Shown here: positions 8,090-17,519 of the stretch, one piece after another | How positions within the stretch are numbered: position 1 is the stretch's first letter | Layout: each line of letters starts with the position of its first letter | From: Crocinitomicaceae bacterium | GTDB taxonomy: Bacteria > Bacteroidota > Bacteroidia > Flavobacteriales_D > Crocinitomicaceae | Direction: 5' to 3' | Length of the DNA: 64,000 bases | Assembly: GCA_022447585.1 (NCBI GenBank) | Contig: JAKVAR010000006.1 | Span: 310,001 to 374,000 of the forward strand | Notes under the pieces: generated by a model | What the model was told of the DNA's origin: nothing | The model's database searches: none | The model's input: only the letters and a program-made list of their open reading frames with translations | Translations under genes and position numbers: made by a program

Positions 8090-8889
8090 AATACTGTATT
8101 ATATCATTCTTTATCTACCTGTCTGGCTTAATTTATGCTCAAGGAAACGTGGATGGTTTCTTTAAACAGAAAGGAGAGGTGGACTTGGCCTTCTCTGGAA
8201 CGTTTAGCGCATCAAACAAGTATTTTAGAAAGAATGATGTTATTGATTACGATAGAGCTCAAGCAATTATTGGGGTTTATGGAGCCTATGGTATTACCAA
8301 CAAGTGGAATGTAGTTTTAAACTTACCTTTAATAAATTTTAAACCCCAAGATGCTGCAGTGTTTACGAAGTATCATTTGGTTGATGTTAAGCGAAAAAAA
8401 GGCGATTTTACAATAGCACCGGCCTTAGGTGTTTCCTTCCCATTGTCACATTACGCTACACAATCGGGTCAGGCTATAGGCCAGCGAGCAACAATTGTTC
8501 AGCCTAAGGTCCTTTTTCAATATAAGCACAAAGCCAATTTGTTTGTTCAAGGACAAGTCGGGTATAATTATACTTTGGATCCTGTTCCATCTGCAACGGT
8601 AGCTTCAATAAAAGCGGGTTATATTTACAAAGACTGGTACTTCGATGCGTGGTTCGATTATCAATATGGTATAGGGGGAACAGATTATGGTGTCGCGGGT
8701 GCGGACTTTCGCGAGTTAGGAGTTTCTTATAATAAAATAGGAGGTGTTATATATAAGAGTGTAGGCATAAATTCAGGAGTATTTCTTAACGGGAGCTACA
8801 TTTTTGCTGGACGAAACATTGGTAATGCCTATACTGTTGGAGCAGGATATGTACTCAAATTACAGACAAATAAGAAATCTAATGAATAA
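8086..8889 (+). CDS. Predicted outer-membrane beta-barrel protein
   Basis: 267 residues starting with a signal peptide (MKYCIISFFIYLSGLIYAQ). The rest alternates polar and aromatic residues in short beta-strand-like stretches (YKDWYFDAWFDYQYG, VGYNYTLDPV), typical of outer-membrane porin-like barrels. I see no specific family motif. It overlaps the glutathione peroxidase gene by four bases and is followed by a strong terminator. Confidence 0.75.
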   Translation: MKYCIISFFIYLSGLIYAQGNVDGFFKQKGEVDLAFSGTFSASNKYFRKNDVIDYDRAQAIIGVYGAYGITNKWNVVLNLPLINFKPQDAAVFTKYHLVDVKRKKGDFTIAPALGVSFPLSHYATQSGQAIGQRATIVQPKVLFQYKHKANLFVQGQVGYNYTLDPVPSATVASIKAGYIYKDWYFDAWFDYQYGIGGTDYGVAGADFRELGVSYNKIGGVIYKSVGINSGVFLNGSYIFAGRNIGNAYTVGAGYVLKLQTNKKSNE

Positions 8890-8919
8890 AAAAAGCCAGC
8901 TAGATAAGCTGGCTTTTTT
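8889..8919. terminator. Bidirectional intrinsic terminator
   Basis: The stem AGCCAGCT/AGCTGGCT (8894-8901 with 8907-8914) has a five-base loop and is flanked by an A-run on the left and a T-run on the right. It lies between the converging genes ending at 8889 (plus) and 8932 (minus) and should stop transcription both ways. Confidence 0.88.
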
Positions 8920-8931
8920 TCCCATCTGCTA

Positions 8932-9348
8932 TTAGCAGAATTCGTTGTACGCTTGTGCAAGGTTTTCGCTAATCATATCAGCTGTTCCTCCTTCAATGTG
9001 ATGACGTTCTAAAAAGTGAACTAATTTACCGTCTTTAAACAAGCCGATAGATGGTGAAGATGGAGGGTAAGGCAGAAAGTACTTGCGTGCTTGGTTTGTT
9101 GCCTCTCCATCAACTCCGGCAAATACTGTTGCTAATGTTGTTGGTTTTTTATCATTATTTAAAGAAAGCTTTACTCCTGGTCGCATGTTTCCAGCTGCAC
9201 AACCGCATACTGAGTTAACAACGATTAATAAAGTTTCTCCTTCGCTATTTTTAACCACATCATCAACTTGATCCGTTGACGTTAGTTGGTTGAACCCTAC
9301 ATTCGTAAGGTCATCCTTCATTGGTTGTACTAATTCTGGTGGGTACAT
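8932..9348 (-). CDS. BrxA/BrxB-family bacilliredoxin
   Basis: 138 residues. The redox motif CGC (Cys48-Gly-Cys50) in VNSVCGCAAGNMRPG, together with the N-terminal MYPPELV, is diagnostic of the YphP/YqiW (bacilliredoxin) family. The fold is thioredoxin-like. In Firmicutes these proteins remove bacillithiol from mixed disulfides; many Bacteroidota carry the same family. It ends against the bidirectional terminator at 8889-8919. Confidence 0.92.
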   Translation of the reverse strand: MYPPELVQPMKDDLTNVGFNQLTSTDQVDDVVKNSEGETLLIVVNSVCGCAAGNMRPGVKLSLNNDKKPTTLATVFAGVDGEATNQARKYFLPYPPSSPSIGLFKDGKLVHFLERHHIEGGTADMISENLAQAYNEFC

Positions 9349-9378
9349 AATTGCAATTGTTTTAATATTGATTCAAAA

Positions 9379-10431
9379 TTACTGATTATTTCTTCTGTAA
9401 TATCTATTTATATCAACTTCTGGATCTAAATTAACGCCATTTAACAAGTAATCTACGAATTCTTTAGAAATCAGCGGAGCTAACATATACCCTTTTGCAC
9501 CTAATCCATTGAAAATATGGTAATGCGCATGCTTATTGTGAGTACCGATCAGTGGTCTCCTATCTCTTGTCGTAGGGCGAATACCTGCTTCTTGATGAAT
9601 TACCTCAACTTCTTCATCAATAACATATGCCAAATTCTTGAGAAGTTCAGTTCTTGATTCTATCGTAGTATGAGTTGTTGGATCATTCCATTCATATGTG
9701 GAGCCAATTTTAAAGGTCTTATTTCCTTTAGGAAGCATGAAACACTTGCGGTTTAGTGATGTGTTTTCTGGAAGAGTTTCGGATTTAATTGTTAATGTTT
9801 GTCCTTTGGTTTGATCTAGCGGTAATTCACCGAAAAAAGGGCAAGATTTATTTAAATACCCCAGGCAAAACACAATTTCGTCATATTTAGTGCCTTTATA
9901 GTTTGTTCTTGTGAGTTGATTGTAATCAAACTGCTCTTTTATAAGTCTGGATTTAGATGAAATCCAAGACTTGGTATTGGTTATAAATGAATTGACATCA
10001 ACATAGTAGGTTTCTTTCAGGCGCCCTGATCCGAATGGGTTTTTTGCCTGACTGAAATTCAAGTCGCTTTCTGTTACCTTTTCCATATATGGTTCAAATT
10101 CTTCGCGTTGCTCTTTTTTTAACCAGAAACCTCTTTCTTGTTCGGAAGAAAATAAACGACGAATGGGAATTGGAAAGAAGAATTCAGACTGAGTTTCAGC
10201 TTCTAATTCACGATAAAACGACTTTAGGAATGGAATAAACTCATCCACACGCCAACTTTTAGTCATGCGTCTAAATACAATTGGGTTTATCATTCCTGCG
10301 GCAACGCGTGAACTAAAATTTTTGTCGTTATCAATAAGTGTTACTTGAACACCTGCTTTAATTAATTGGGTAGCGACTGAAATTCCAGCTAAACCTGCTC
10401 CAACAACTAATATGTTTTTTGAATTTTCCAT
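9379..10431 (-). CDS. FAD-dependent oxidoreductase (DadA/glycine-oxidase fold)
   Basis: 350 residues. The N-terminal Rossmann FAD motif is VVGAGLAGISVATQLIKAGV (about 5-25), with the acidic residue in LIDND. The C-terminus has the second FAD-contact block GIRPTTRDRRPLIG and NGLGAKGYMLAP, as in D-amino-acid/glycine oxidases and MnmC-like enzymes. Substrate unknown. It touches the comF gene start at 10431 (one-base overlap), so the two are co-expressed. Confidence 0.85.
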   Translation of the reverse strand: MENSKNILVVGAGLAGISVATQLIKAGVQVTLIDNDKNFSSRVAAGMINPIVFRRMTKSWRVDEFIPFLKSFYRELEAETQSEFFFPIPIRRLFSSEQERGFWLKKEQREEFEPYMEKVTESDLNFSQAKNPFGSGRLKETYYVDVNSFITNTKSWISSKSRLIKEQFDYNQLTRTNYKGTKYDEIVFCLGYLNKSCPFFGELPLDQTKGQTLTIKSETLPENTSLNRKCFMLPKGNKTFKIGSTYEWNDPTTHTTIESRTELLKNLAYVIDEEVEVIHQEAGIRPTTRDRRPLIGTHNKHAHYHIFNGLGAKGYMLAPLISKEFVDYLLNGVNLDPEVDINRYYRRNNQ

Positions 10432-11147
10432 TACGCAATTGCTAAAGTAACAACACTTACCTTAAGCTCGGGTTTTTTCTGCTTTAGAGATATAATTATG
10501 GCTTCTAAAGTTGACCCTGTTGTGATTACATCGTCAACAAGAATGACATGGTTTAGTTCTTCAATTTTATAGGATACCGAAAATATACTAGAAACGTTAT
10601 CCCACCTTTCAAAACGGTCTTTTTTCGTTTGAGTTTCTGAGTGTTTCTTTCTTTTAATGATGGATGTATTAATCGGAATGGAAGTAATTTCAGATATGCC
10701 CTGAGCAATGATTTCGCTCTGATTGTATCCTCGTTTGAATTCTTTTCGGGGATGTAACGGAACGGGAATTATCGCGTTGGCTGTACTGAAGTCCTCTGAG
10801 TTTAATATTGCTTTACCAGTTTCCTTCCCGAAGTGATAGCCAACAGACTGATTCCCCTTGTATTTGAGGCCGAATAGGATGTCTTGTGACGCTTTGTTTT
10901 TTTCGAAATGAAAATGAGCGTAAGTTTTTATTACTTCAACACGACCCCAGAATAGCTTGTCCATTTGAGTGGGTTCTGCGTAGTGTTGAAATTTAGTTAA
11001 GCGTAAATCGTTATAACAGAAACTACAAATGTGATGTTCCGTTTGGGCTAGTTCATTTAAGCATGCCAAACATGAATTAGGGTAAACTAAATGAGATAGA
11101 TCGCGCGTAATTTTAGAGAAGAATTGCTTGAATTTGACTATCATCAT
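10431..11147 (-). CDS. comF: ComF-family phosphoribosyltransferase-like protein
   Basis: 238 residues. The N-terminus has a double CxxC zinc-binding motif (CLACLNE and CSFC). The PRPP-binding motif VILVDDVITTGSTLEA is near 200, and the upstream block VPLHPRKEFKRGYNQSE is typical of ComF. ComF proteins are needed for DNA uptake in competent bacteria; the precise reaction is not settled. It starts at MMIVKFKQ; the second Met is equally possible. Confidence 0.92.
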   Translation of the reverse strand: MMIVKFKQFFSKITRDLSHLVYPNSCLACLNELAQTEHHICSFCYNDLRLTKFQHYAEPTQMDKLFWGRVEVIKTYAHFHFEKNKASQDILFGLKYKGNQSVGYHFGKETGKAILNSEDFSTANAIIPVPLHPRKEFKRGYNQSEIIAQGISEITSIPINTSIIKRKKHSETQTKKDRFERWDNVSSIFSVSYKIEELNHVILVDDVITTGSTLEAIIISLKQKKPELKVSVVTLAIA

Positions 11148-11593
11148 TAAGACTGAACTTTTAGAATAAAAATATTCACAATTTGATGTTAAAAATAAGA
11201 AATATTAATTATTGACTCTGCATGAATTAGGGTGTAAATTTATAGAACCTTATTTAACCCCTTGATGTTAAGGGCTCTGAGACGAATGAGTGTTTTTTAT
11301 CGACAAAAAGTCATTTATGGGCTGTGAATATCTTTAGAAGTCCTGTTGATAAATCGCTTATCGGTTGTCAGTAAAGGGATTTAGAATCTGAATGTTGATA
11401 ACGTCAGAAAATTGTGAATTTCTTTAATTGTTTAAGGGTAGAAAAATGACAATTTTTGTATGCCTCTTGTAACCGAGATTTGACCAATAATCGATATTCC
11501 GATAAACGCAAGAGGAAACATAAACTTTACAAGAAATAAAATTAGCGAAAGCATTATTTTTCGCTTAAGATATATACGTAAACACTTTATATA
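11148..11593. other. 446-bp intergenic region with DnaA-box-like sites
   Basis: No ORF of interest was seen between comF (leftward) and nrdB (rightward). Three near-consensus DnaA boxes occur within 105 bp: TTATCGACA (11297-11305), TGTTGATAA (11344-11352) and TGTTGATAA (11393-11401; reverse complement TTATCAACA). The region is AT-rich and also has a small hairpin, CCCTT/AAGGG (11259-11274). I found no clear TAnnTTTG promoter or NrdR box. Confidence 0.5.
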
Positions 11594-12568
11594 ATGGCAC
11601 AATTAGAACCAATTTTAGAGAAAAACGATGGCCGTTTTGTTTTATTTCCAATTGAACATGATGACATATGGTCATTCTACAAAAGAGCAGAAGCAAGTTT
11701 CTGGACTGCAGAGGAAATAGATTTAGCTCCGGATCTTGTTGATTGGGATACAAAACTGAATGATAATGAGCGTCATTTCATTAAGCATGTATTAGCATTT
11801 TTTGCAGCATCGGACGGAATCGTCAATGAAAATTTAGCTGAAAATTTCTTGTCTGAAGTTCAATATACTGAAGCGAAGTTTTTCTATGGTTTTCAAGTTG
11901 CAATTGAGAATATTCACTCTGAAACTTACTCTTTGTTAATTGATTCTTACATCAAAGATACAGAAGAGAAAAACGGATTGTTTAATGCGTTAGATACAAT
12001 TGATTGTGTCCGTAAGAAGGCGGATTGGGCTTTAAGGTGGATTGATGAAGGTTCTTTTGCAGAGCGCTTGGTTGCTTTTGCAGCAGTTGAGGGTATTTTC
12101 TTCTCAGGATCTTTCTGTTCTATTTTCTGGTTGAAGAAAAGAGGGCTTATGCCAGGTCTCGCTTTTTCAAACGAGTTAATTTCGCGTGATGAGGGGTTAC
12201 ATTGTGATTTTGCATGTTTATTATACAACAATCATATCGTCAATAAATTGTCGGCGGAAAAGGTTCAAAAAATCATCTTAGATGCTGTAGAAATTGAAAA
12301 GGAATTCATTTTAGATGCTTTACCTGTGAAGTTGATCGGAATGAACAGTGATTTGATGTCACAATACATTGAATTCGTTGCAGACAGGTTACTTATGGAG
12401 CTGGGATGTTCTAAGTTTTTTGATGCAACAAACCCATTTGATTTTATGGAAATGATTTCAATACAAGGTAAAACTAACTTCTTTGAGAAAAGAGTTGCTG
12501 AATATCAAAAAGCTGGAGTTTTGAATAATGATTCTGATCAAACTTTCAGCTTAGACGAAGATTTTTAA
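11594..12568 (+). CDS. nrdB: Ribonucleotide reductase class Ia small subunit (R2)
   Basis: 324 residues. The diiron ligands are recognisable: [10 protein letters not shown] (acidic residue after Trp), [32 protein letters not shown] (EN.H.E and the radical Tyr region) and [13 protein letters not shown]. The C-terminal tail FSLDEDF is the peptide that binds the large subunit. The protein holds the tyrosyl radical for dNTP synthesis. nrdA follows after 58 bases in the same direction. Confidence 0.96.
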   Translation: MAQLEPILEKNDGRFVLFPIEHDDIWSFYKRAEASFWTAEEIDLAPDLVDWDTKLNDNERHFIKHVLAFFAASDGIVNENLAENFLSEVQYTEAKFFYGFQVAIENIHSETYSLLIDSYIKDTEEKNGLFNALDTIDCVRKKADWALRWIDEGSFAERLVAFAAVEGIFFSGSFCSIFWLKKRGLMPGLAFSNELISRDEGLHCDFACLLYNNHIVNKLSAEKVQKIILDAVEIEKEFILDALPVKLIGMNSDLMSQYIEFVADRLLMELGCSKFFDATNPFDFMEMISIQGKTNFFEKRVAEYQKAGVLNNDSDQTFSLDEDF

Positions 12569-12626
12569 TTAATACGGTACGGCACACCGACAATAATATT
12601 TAACTAAACCAAAACAAGTAGCGCCC

Positions 12627-14987
12627 ATGTATGTAGTAAAGAGAGACGGAAGAAAAGAAGCTGTGAAATTCGACAAAATCACAGCAAGAATTGTAAAAAT
12701 GTGTTACGGACTTGATCCGTTAGTGTCACCAGAAGCAGTAGCCATGAAGGTTATTGAGGGGCTTTTTGATGGTGTGACTACAACGCAGTTAGATAATTTG
12801 GCGGCAGAAGTTGCAGCAGCCAAAACGATTGATCACCCTGATTACGCTTTATTGGCGTCTCGTATCGCTGTTTCTAATTTACATAAGGAAACTAAAAAGA
12901 CGTTTTCTGATGTAATGACTGATTTACACACGTACATTGATCCTAAAACGGGTGAAAACGCAGCATTATTGGCTGACGATGTTTATAAAATAATCATGGA
13001 TAACAAAGATCGTATCGATTCTAGTATTATCTATGATAGAGATTTCAGATATGACTATTTTGGTTTCAAAACATTGACGCGCTCGTACTTGTTGAAACTG
13101 AATGGTTTAATTGCTGAACGACCGCAGCAAATGTTAATGCGTGTTTCTATTGGTATTCACAAAGAAGATATTGATTCTGCAATCAAAACATACAACCTAA
13201 TGTCTGAGGGTTGGTTTACGCACGCTACACCTACCTTATTTAATTCAGGAACACCAAAACCTCAAATGTCATCTTGTTTCTTGTTAACAATGAAAGAAGA
13301 TAGCATCGAAGGAATTTATGATACATTATCTTCTTGTGCTAAGATTTCGCAATCTGCAGGAGGTATCGGATTAGCTATTCATGATATTAGAGCTACAGGC
13401 TCATATATTAAAGGAACAAACGGAACTTCTAATGGTATTGTACCAATGTTACGCGTGTTTAATGATACTGCTCGTTATGTTGATCAGGGTGGGGGAAAAC
13501 GCAAGGGGTCTTTCGCAATGTACATCGAGCCATGGCATGCAGATGTGTTTGATTTCTTAGACCTAAAGAAAAATCATGGTAAAGAAGAGCAACGTGCAAG
13601 AGATTTGTTCTATGCATTGTGGGTTCCAGATTTATTTATGAAACGTGTTAAAGAAAACGCAGACTGGACTTTAATGTGTCCTCATGAGTGTCCAGGTTTA
13701 TCTGATACACATAGCGCTGAGTTTGAAGCTTTATATACGAAGTATGAAAAGGAGGGAAAAGGAAGGAAAACAATTAAAGCACAAGATTTATGGTTTAAAA
13801 TACTAGAATCTCAAATTGAGACAGGTACGCCTTACATGCTGTATAAGGATGCTGCAAATGCTAAGTCAAATCAACAAAACTTAGGTACAATTAAGTCTTC
13901 AAACTTATGTACTGAGATTATGGAGTATACTGCCCCGGATGAGGTTGCTGTATGTAACTTAGCCTCTTTAGCACTTCCTAAATATGTGACTGAAGAAAAG
14001 ACTTTCGATCACGATAAATTATTTGAAGTTACTTACCAAGCAACTTTAAACTTGAATAAGATTATTGATGGGAATTATTACCCGGTTCAAGAAGCAGAAA
14101 ATTCCAATATGCGTCACCGTCCTATTGGATTAGGTGTTCAAGGTTTAGCGGATGCATTCATTACGATGGGGTTACCATTTGAGTCTGAAGAAGCTAGAGC
14201 ATTAAATAGAGAGATTTTCGAAACAATCTATTATGCTTCAATGACTGCTTCTAAGGATTTAGCAAAAGTCGAAGGTCCTTATCAATCGATTGAAGGTTCG
14301 CCGGTGTCTAGAGGTGAATTCCAGTTTGATATGTGGGGTGTTACTCCATCAAACAGATGGGAGTGGGATTTATTGAAAGAAGAAGTTAAAGAGCACGGTG
14401 TTCGTAATTCATTGTTACTTGCTCCAATGCCAACCGCATCAACTGCACAAATCTTAGGAAACAATGAATGCTTTGAGCCATATACTTCTAACATTTATAC
14501 GAGAAGAGTATTGTCCGGAGAGTTCATTATTGTGAATAAGCATTTATTAAAAGACTTGGTTAAAGAAGGTCTTTGGACTAAAGAGATGCGTCAAAAAATT
14601 ATGGTAGCTAACGGTTCGGTTCAGAACATTCAAGAAGTGCCGCAAAGATTAAAAGACCTTTATAAAACAGCATGGGAGATTTCGCAAAAAGCGATTATCG
14701 AACAAGCAGCTGATAGAGGAGCATACATATGTCAATCGCAATCATTGAACATCTTCATGGAGAATGCAAACTTCGGTAAGTTGACTTCTATGCATTTCTA
14801 CGGATGGGAAAAAGGATTAAAAACAGGAATGTACTACTTACGTACGAAAGCAGCAACTGATGCTATTAAGTTTACAATTGATAAATCAGCGGTTCAAGCG
14901 CCAACGGCTAAATCAATTGAAGAGGCTCAAGCAGATATGGTATGCTCTATTGATAATGGTGACGACTGTGAAGCTTGTGGAAGCTAA
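12627..14987 (+). CDS. nrdA: Ribonucleotide reductase class Ia large subunit (R1)
   Basis: 786 residues. An ATP-cone lies at the N-terminus ([18 protein letters not shown], about 1-95). The catalytic barrel has the first active-site Cys in PQMSSCFLL, the radical-site block [10 protein letters not shown] with Cys, and the finger loop [21 protein letters not shown]. The C-terminus carries the redox CxxC (DCEACGS). It reduces ribonucleoside diphosphates. The ATP-cone implies allosteric dATP/ATP control. Confidence 0.97.
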   Translation: MYVVKRDGRKEAVKFDKITARIVKMCYGLDPLVSPEAVAMKVIEGLFDGVTTTQLDNLAAEVAAAKTIDHPDYALLASRIAVSNLHKETKKTFSDVMTDLHTYIDPKTGENAALLADDVYKIIMDNKDRIDSSIIYDRDFRYDYFGFKTLTRSYLLKLNGLIAERPQQMLMRVSIGIHKEDIDSAIKTYNLMSEGWFTHATPTLFNSGTPKPQMSSCFLLTMKEDSIEGIYDTLSSCAKISQSAGGIGLAIHDIRATGSYIKGTNGTSNGIVPMLRVFNDTARYVDQGGGKRKGSFAMYIEPWHADVFDFLDLKKNHGKEEQRARDLFYALWVPDLFMKRVKENADWTLMCPHECPGLSDTHSAEFEALYTKYEKEGKGRKTIKAQDLWFKILESQIETGTPYMLYKDAANAKSNQQNLGTIKSSNLCTEIMEYTAPDEVAVCNLASLALPKYVTEEKTFDHDKLFEVTYQATLNLNKIIDGNYYPVQEAENSNMRHRPIGLGVQGLADAFITMGLPFESEEARALNREIFETIYYASMTASKDLAKVEGPYQSIEGSPVSRGEFQFDMWGVTPSNRWEWDLLKEEVKEHGVRNSLLLAPMPTASTAQILGNNECFEPYTSNIYTRRVLSGEFIIVNKHLLKDLVKEGLWTKEMRQKIMVANGSVQNIQEVPQRLKDLYKTAWEISQKAIIEQAADRGAYICQSQSLNIFMENANFGKLTSMHFYGWEKGLKTGMYYLRTKAATDAIKFTIDKSAVQAPTAKSIEEAQADMVCSIDNGDDCEACGS

Positions 14988-15045
14988 ATAACGATAAGAT
15001 CTTGTTTTGGTTAATAATTGTGCCGTAATAATTAATCGCAAGACG

Positions 15046-15078
15046 AAAAGCCTCTCAATTTATTGAGGGGCTTTTTTT
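15046..15078 (+). terminator. Intrinsic terminator after nrdA
   Basis: A stem AAAAGCCTCTCAA paired with TTGAGGGGCTTTT (one G-T wobble, four-base loop) is followed by a T-run. It lies about 60 bases after the nrdA stop and just before miaE. Confidence 0.9.
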
Positions 15079-15094
15079 CTTATGTGTATCTTTG
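15063..15094 (+). promoter_or_regulatory. Promoter of miaE
   Basis: TTG (15063-15065), 21 bases, then TATCTTTG (15087-15094): a Bacteroidota-type promoter whose -33 side overlaps the nrdA terminator. The -7 box is 14 bases before the miaE ATG, so the leader would be very short. Confidence 0.5.
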
Positions 15095-15108
15095 TAAAAA
15101 ACAATTGA

Positions 15109-15690
15109 ATGTTAGGATTAAAACTTCCAACCGACCCTCGATGGGTAAATATAGTGGAATCGAATATTTCAGAAATTTTAACTGATCATGCCTGGTGTGA
15201 ACAGAAAGCAGCTACAAATGCTATTTCTATCGTTGTACATAATTCGGAAAGACAAGATTTAGTTACTGATATGTTGTCTCTCGCGAAGGAAGAGTTGGAG
15301 CATTTTGAGCAGGTACATAATATAATTAAAGACCGCGGGCTTGAATTAGGTCGCGAACGCAAAGATAGTTATGTAAATGAGCTTGCTAGGTTTATGCGCA
15401 AAGGAACAGGAAGGGTTGAATCTTTAATTGATAGGTTGTTGTTCTCAGCAATGATAGAGGCTCGAAGCTGTGAGCGGTTTAAAGTCTTGTCAGAAAACAT
15501 CGATGATGAGTTTTTATCTGAATTCTATCGCGATTTAATGATTAGTGAGGCTGGTCATTACACCTTATTTTTGAAGTATGCTAGAAAGTACGCTAATGGA
15601 ATTGATGTTGAAAAACGTTGGCAGGAATGGCTGGCTCATGAGGCTAGTATTATTGCAAATTATGGGAAGGAAGAAACGATTCACGGTTAA
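15109..15690 (+). CDS. miaE: tRNA-(ms2io6A)-hydroxylase MiaE
   Basis: 193 residues of the MiaE-like ferritin fold. Carboxylate and His diiron ligands are visible in AKEELEHFEQVH, in MIEARSCERFKVL and in MISEAGHYTLFL. MiaE hydroxylates the isopentenyl group of ms2i6A at position 37 of tRNAs reading UNN codons, using oxygen. It is a single gene with its own promoter and is preceded by the nrdA terminator. Confidence 0.93.
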   Translation: MLGLKLPTDPRWVNIVESNISEILTDHAWCEQKAATNAISIVVHNSERQDLVTDMLSLAKEELEHFEQVHNIIKDRGLELGRERKDSYVNELARFMRKGTGRVESLIDRLLFSAMIEARSCERFKVLSENIDDEFLSEFYRDLMISEAGHYTLFLKYARKYANGIDVEKRWQEWLAHEASIIANYGKEETIHG

Positions 15691-15924
15691 TTAATCTCTG
15701 TTTTCTTTTGGATAATTATACTTGATTACAAATCACAAGGCAAGATATTTAGTTAATAACGGCTGGATTATCTTAGTTTGTTTGAATTACATTGTTGGCT
15801 TTAATGCGTAATTTTTGATGCTGCTTCAATGTTTCATAAATCGCCTATAACCGTAAACCTAAAGGCACTTTCATTTTGAATAGTTTTAGATGGGATGAGA
15901 CAGGTACCTATAAATGATCCACAC

Positions 15925-16653
15925 TCAAGCCAAATTAATTTTTTCCAGAAGCTCGTTACGATGCTTTTTTCCTACCGGTAAAGATTTTCCATTCACTTGA
16001 ACTGTAATATGATTAATGGACTCAAGATGCTTTGTATTAATGATATGTCCACGATGTATTTGTATGAAGTTCCTGTCCAGTTTATCTAAATACTCTCTAA
16101 TTGTACCCCTAACGGTATGTTTTTTACCTTGAGTCGTGTATATGTCGAGATAAACATGATCACTTTTAATGAAAGTTATATCCGTAAAGTTCAAGCGAAG
16201 AAAAACGTTTTTCTGTTTGATGAATAATGCATCACATACAACTAGATTGTCTTTATCGACGAGCCTCTCTTTTAATGAAGCAAAATTAAACAAAGCTAAT
16301 TCCACAGCAGCAAAAAGTTCTTCTTTCACAAAGGGTTTTATTAAAAAAGCAAAAGGTTTGGCTTGCTTTGCTTCATCTAAAGTTAATTTATCAGAATTTG
16401 ATGCTAAGAAAATGAACGGAAATTTATATTCAGAGTTGATTTTATGTGCCAGATCAATGCTAGATTTTTTACCCGTAAGATGCACGTCTAAAATAGCAAT
16501 ATTTGGGCGACTTGCCTCAATTGTTTTAATTGCTTCTTTATAAGTTGAGGCTGGCTTTAAAACGCTATACCCAAAATTAGCTAATGTATTAGAAATGTTA
16601 TCTGCTAGAATTACTTCATCTTTAACGACAAGAATCTTAATTGTATTATCCAT
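15925..16653 (-). CDS. LytTR-family response regulator
   Basis: 242 residues: a receiver domain (about 5-120) followed by a LytTR DNA-binding domain (about 140-240, with FIQIHRGHIINTKHLESI and LPVGKKHRNELL). The phosphorylation site is Asp56 (NIAILDVHL) and the conserved Lys is in LIKPF. The acidic pair is altered: VVKDE has Lys11 before Asp12 where two acids are usual, which may weaken Mg binding. No histidine kinase gene is adjacent, so it is an orphan here. It may bind the palindrome upstream of its own start (16686-16701). Confidence 0.92.
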   Translation of the reverse strand: MDNTIKILVVKDEVILADNISNTLANFGYSVLKPASTYKEAIKTIEASRPNIAILDVHLTGKKSSIDLAHKINSEYKFPFIFLASNSDKLTLDEAKQAKPFAFLIKPFVKEELFAAVELALFNFASLKERLVDKDNLVVCDALFIKQKNVFLRLNFTDITFIKSDHVYLDIYTTQGKKHTVRGTIREYLDKLDRNFIQIHRGHIINTKHLESINHITVQVNGKSLPVGKKHRNELLEKINLA

Positions 16654-16679
16654 AAACCCCGTAGCATGTAGTGTTGAAG

Positions 16680-16701
16680 CAAAGATACTGATGAATCAGT
16701 A
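16680..16701 (-). promoter_or_regulatory. -7 element and palindrome upstream of the response regulator
   Basis: On the minus strand TATCTTTG (16687-16680) fits the -7 pattern TAnnTTTG, 27 bases before the ATG. It overlaps the perfect inverted repeat TACTGAT-GA-ATCAGTA (16686-16701). No clear TTG was found at the -33 distance, so the promoter call is tentative. Confidence 0.4.
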
Positions 16702-16784
16702 GAATCTCTAAATGAATAAATAAGCGTAACTAATTAGTGAATAACTGTTATGTATCCGGATTTAGTGATGACAGAAGTCAGGAT

Positions 16785-17363
16785 TTATTTTTGATTCTTT
16801 AGTTCTGAATCGACAGTTAAAAGTTCATCAAAGAATACCTGACCGAAAGCTCTAATAAGCGGCTCTTTTAGAAATTTGTACACTGGAACATTTAATTCAT
16901 CTCCACATGCACATGCCGGAGAACAAATATCCCAAGAACTATAATTCAGTGCGGTAAAGTCTTGAAATTCCTTAACGCGTATCGGATATAAGTGACAACT
17001 AATAGGTTTTTTAAATTCAGTTTTTCCATCCTTATATGCCTGTTCAATAGAACACTTAGTAATTCCAACGTCATCAAGGTATACAAAGGCACATTCTTTC
17101 TCATTGATTAGCGTTGTAACGGCGTCGTTTTCCTGATCCATATAGAAAACGCCTGTTTTTTCAACAGCAGCAACCCCTTCAGGTCTCATATAAGGTTTGA
17201 TTGATTCCAGGTCATCCTCCAAAATTGAAATCTCTTCGAAAGTTAATGGTGCACCTGAATCTCCTTCTATGCAACAAGCACCTTTACAAGCGTTCAAGTC
17301 ACAAACGAATTTACGCTCGAATATTTGAGTGGATACAACCTTGTCTTCAATTTCAATTAACAT
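16785..17363 (-). CDS. DUF3109 family cysteine-rich protein
   Basis: 192 residues. Cys motifs near the N-terminus (FVCDLNACKGACCIEGDSG), a central Cys (KPISCHLYPIR) and CSPACACGDELNVP match the DUF3109 / YkgJ-like family, which is thought to bind zinc or an Fe-S cluster. Its cellular role is unknown. It is a single gene divergent from the rimP operon. Confidence 0.85.
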   Translation of the reverse strand: MLIEIEDKVVSTQIFERKFVCDLNACKGACCIEGDSGAPLTFEEISILEDDLESIKPYMRPEGVAAVEKTGVFYMDQENDAVTTLINEKECAFVYLDDVGITKCSIEQAYKDGKTEFKKPISCHLYPIRVKEFQDFTALNYSSWDICSPACACGDELNVPVYKFLKEPLIRAFGQVFFDELLTVDSELKNQK

Positions 17364-17429
17364 ACTAAATTATTATTTGGACAAAGGTCTTAATTCAAAG
17401 CGTAAAACGAAAGGAAAGCTATTATAAAC

Positions 17430-17459
17430 TTGATTTTTCGAAATTTAGAGCTATATTTG
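17430..17459 (+). promoter_or_regulatory. Promoter of the rimP-nusA-infB operon
   Basis: TTG (17430-17432), 19 bases, then TATATTTG (17452-17459): a full match to the Bacteroidota promoter pattern. Transcription should start near 17466, giving a leader of about 54 nt before rimP that contains a terminator-like hairpin. Confidence 0.7.
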
Positions 17460-17488
17460 TGCCGTAGAATATAAAGAATACAATAAAT

Positions 17489-17512
17489 GAGGGGACAATG
17501 TCCCCTCTTTTT
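17489..17512 (+). promoter_or_regulatory. Terminator-like hairpin in the rimP leader
   Basis: GAGGGGAC-AAT-GTCCCCTC (17489-17507) forms an 8-bp stem with a three-base loop, followed at once by five T residues. It sits between the promoter at 17430-17459 and the rimP ATG at 17520, so it looks like an attenuator rather than an end-of-operon terminator. NusA, encoded downstream, is itself a termination factor, so feedback is plausible. Confidence 0.6.
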
Positions 17513-17519
17513 ATAGCCA

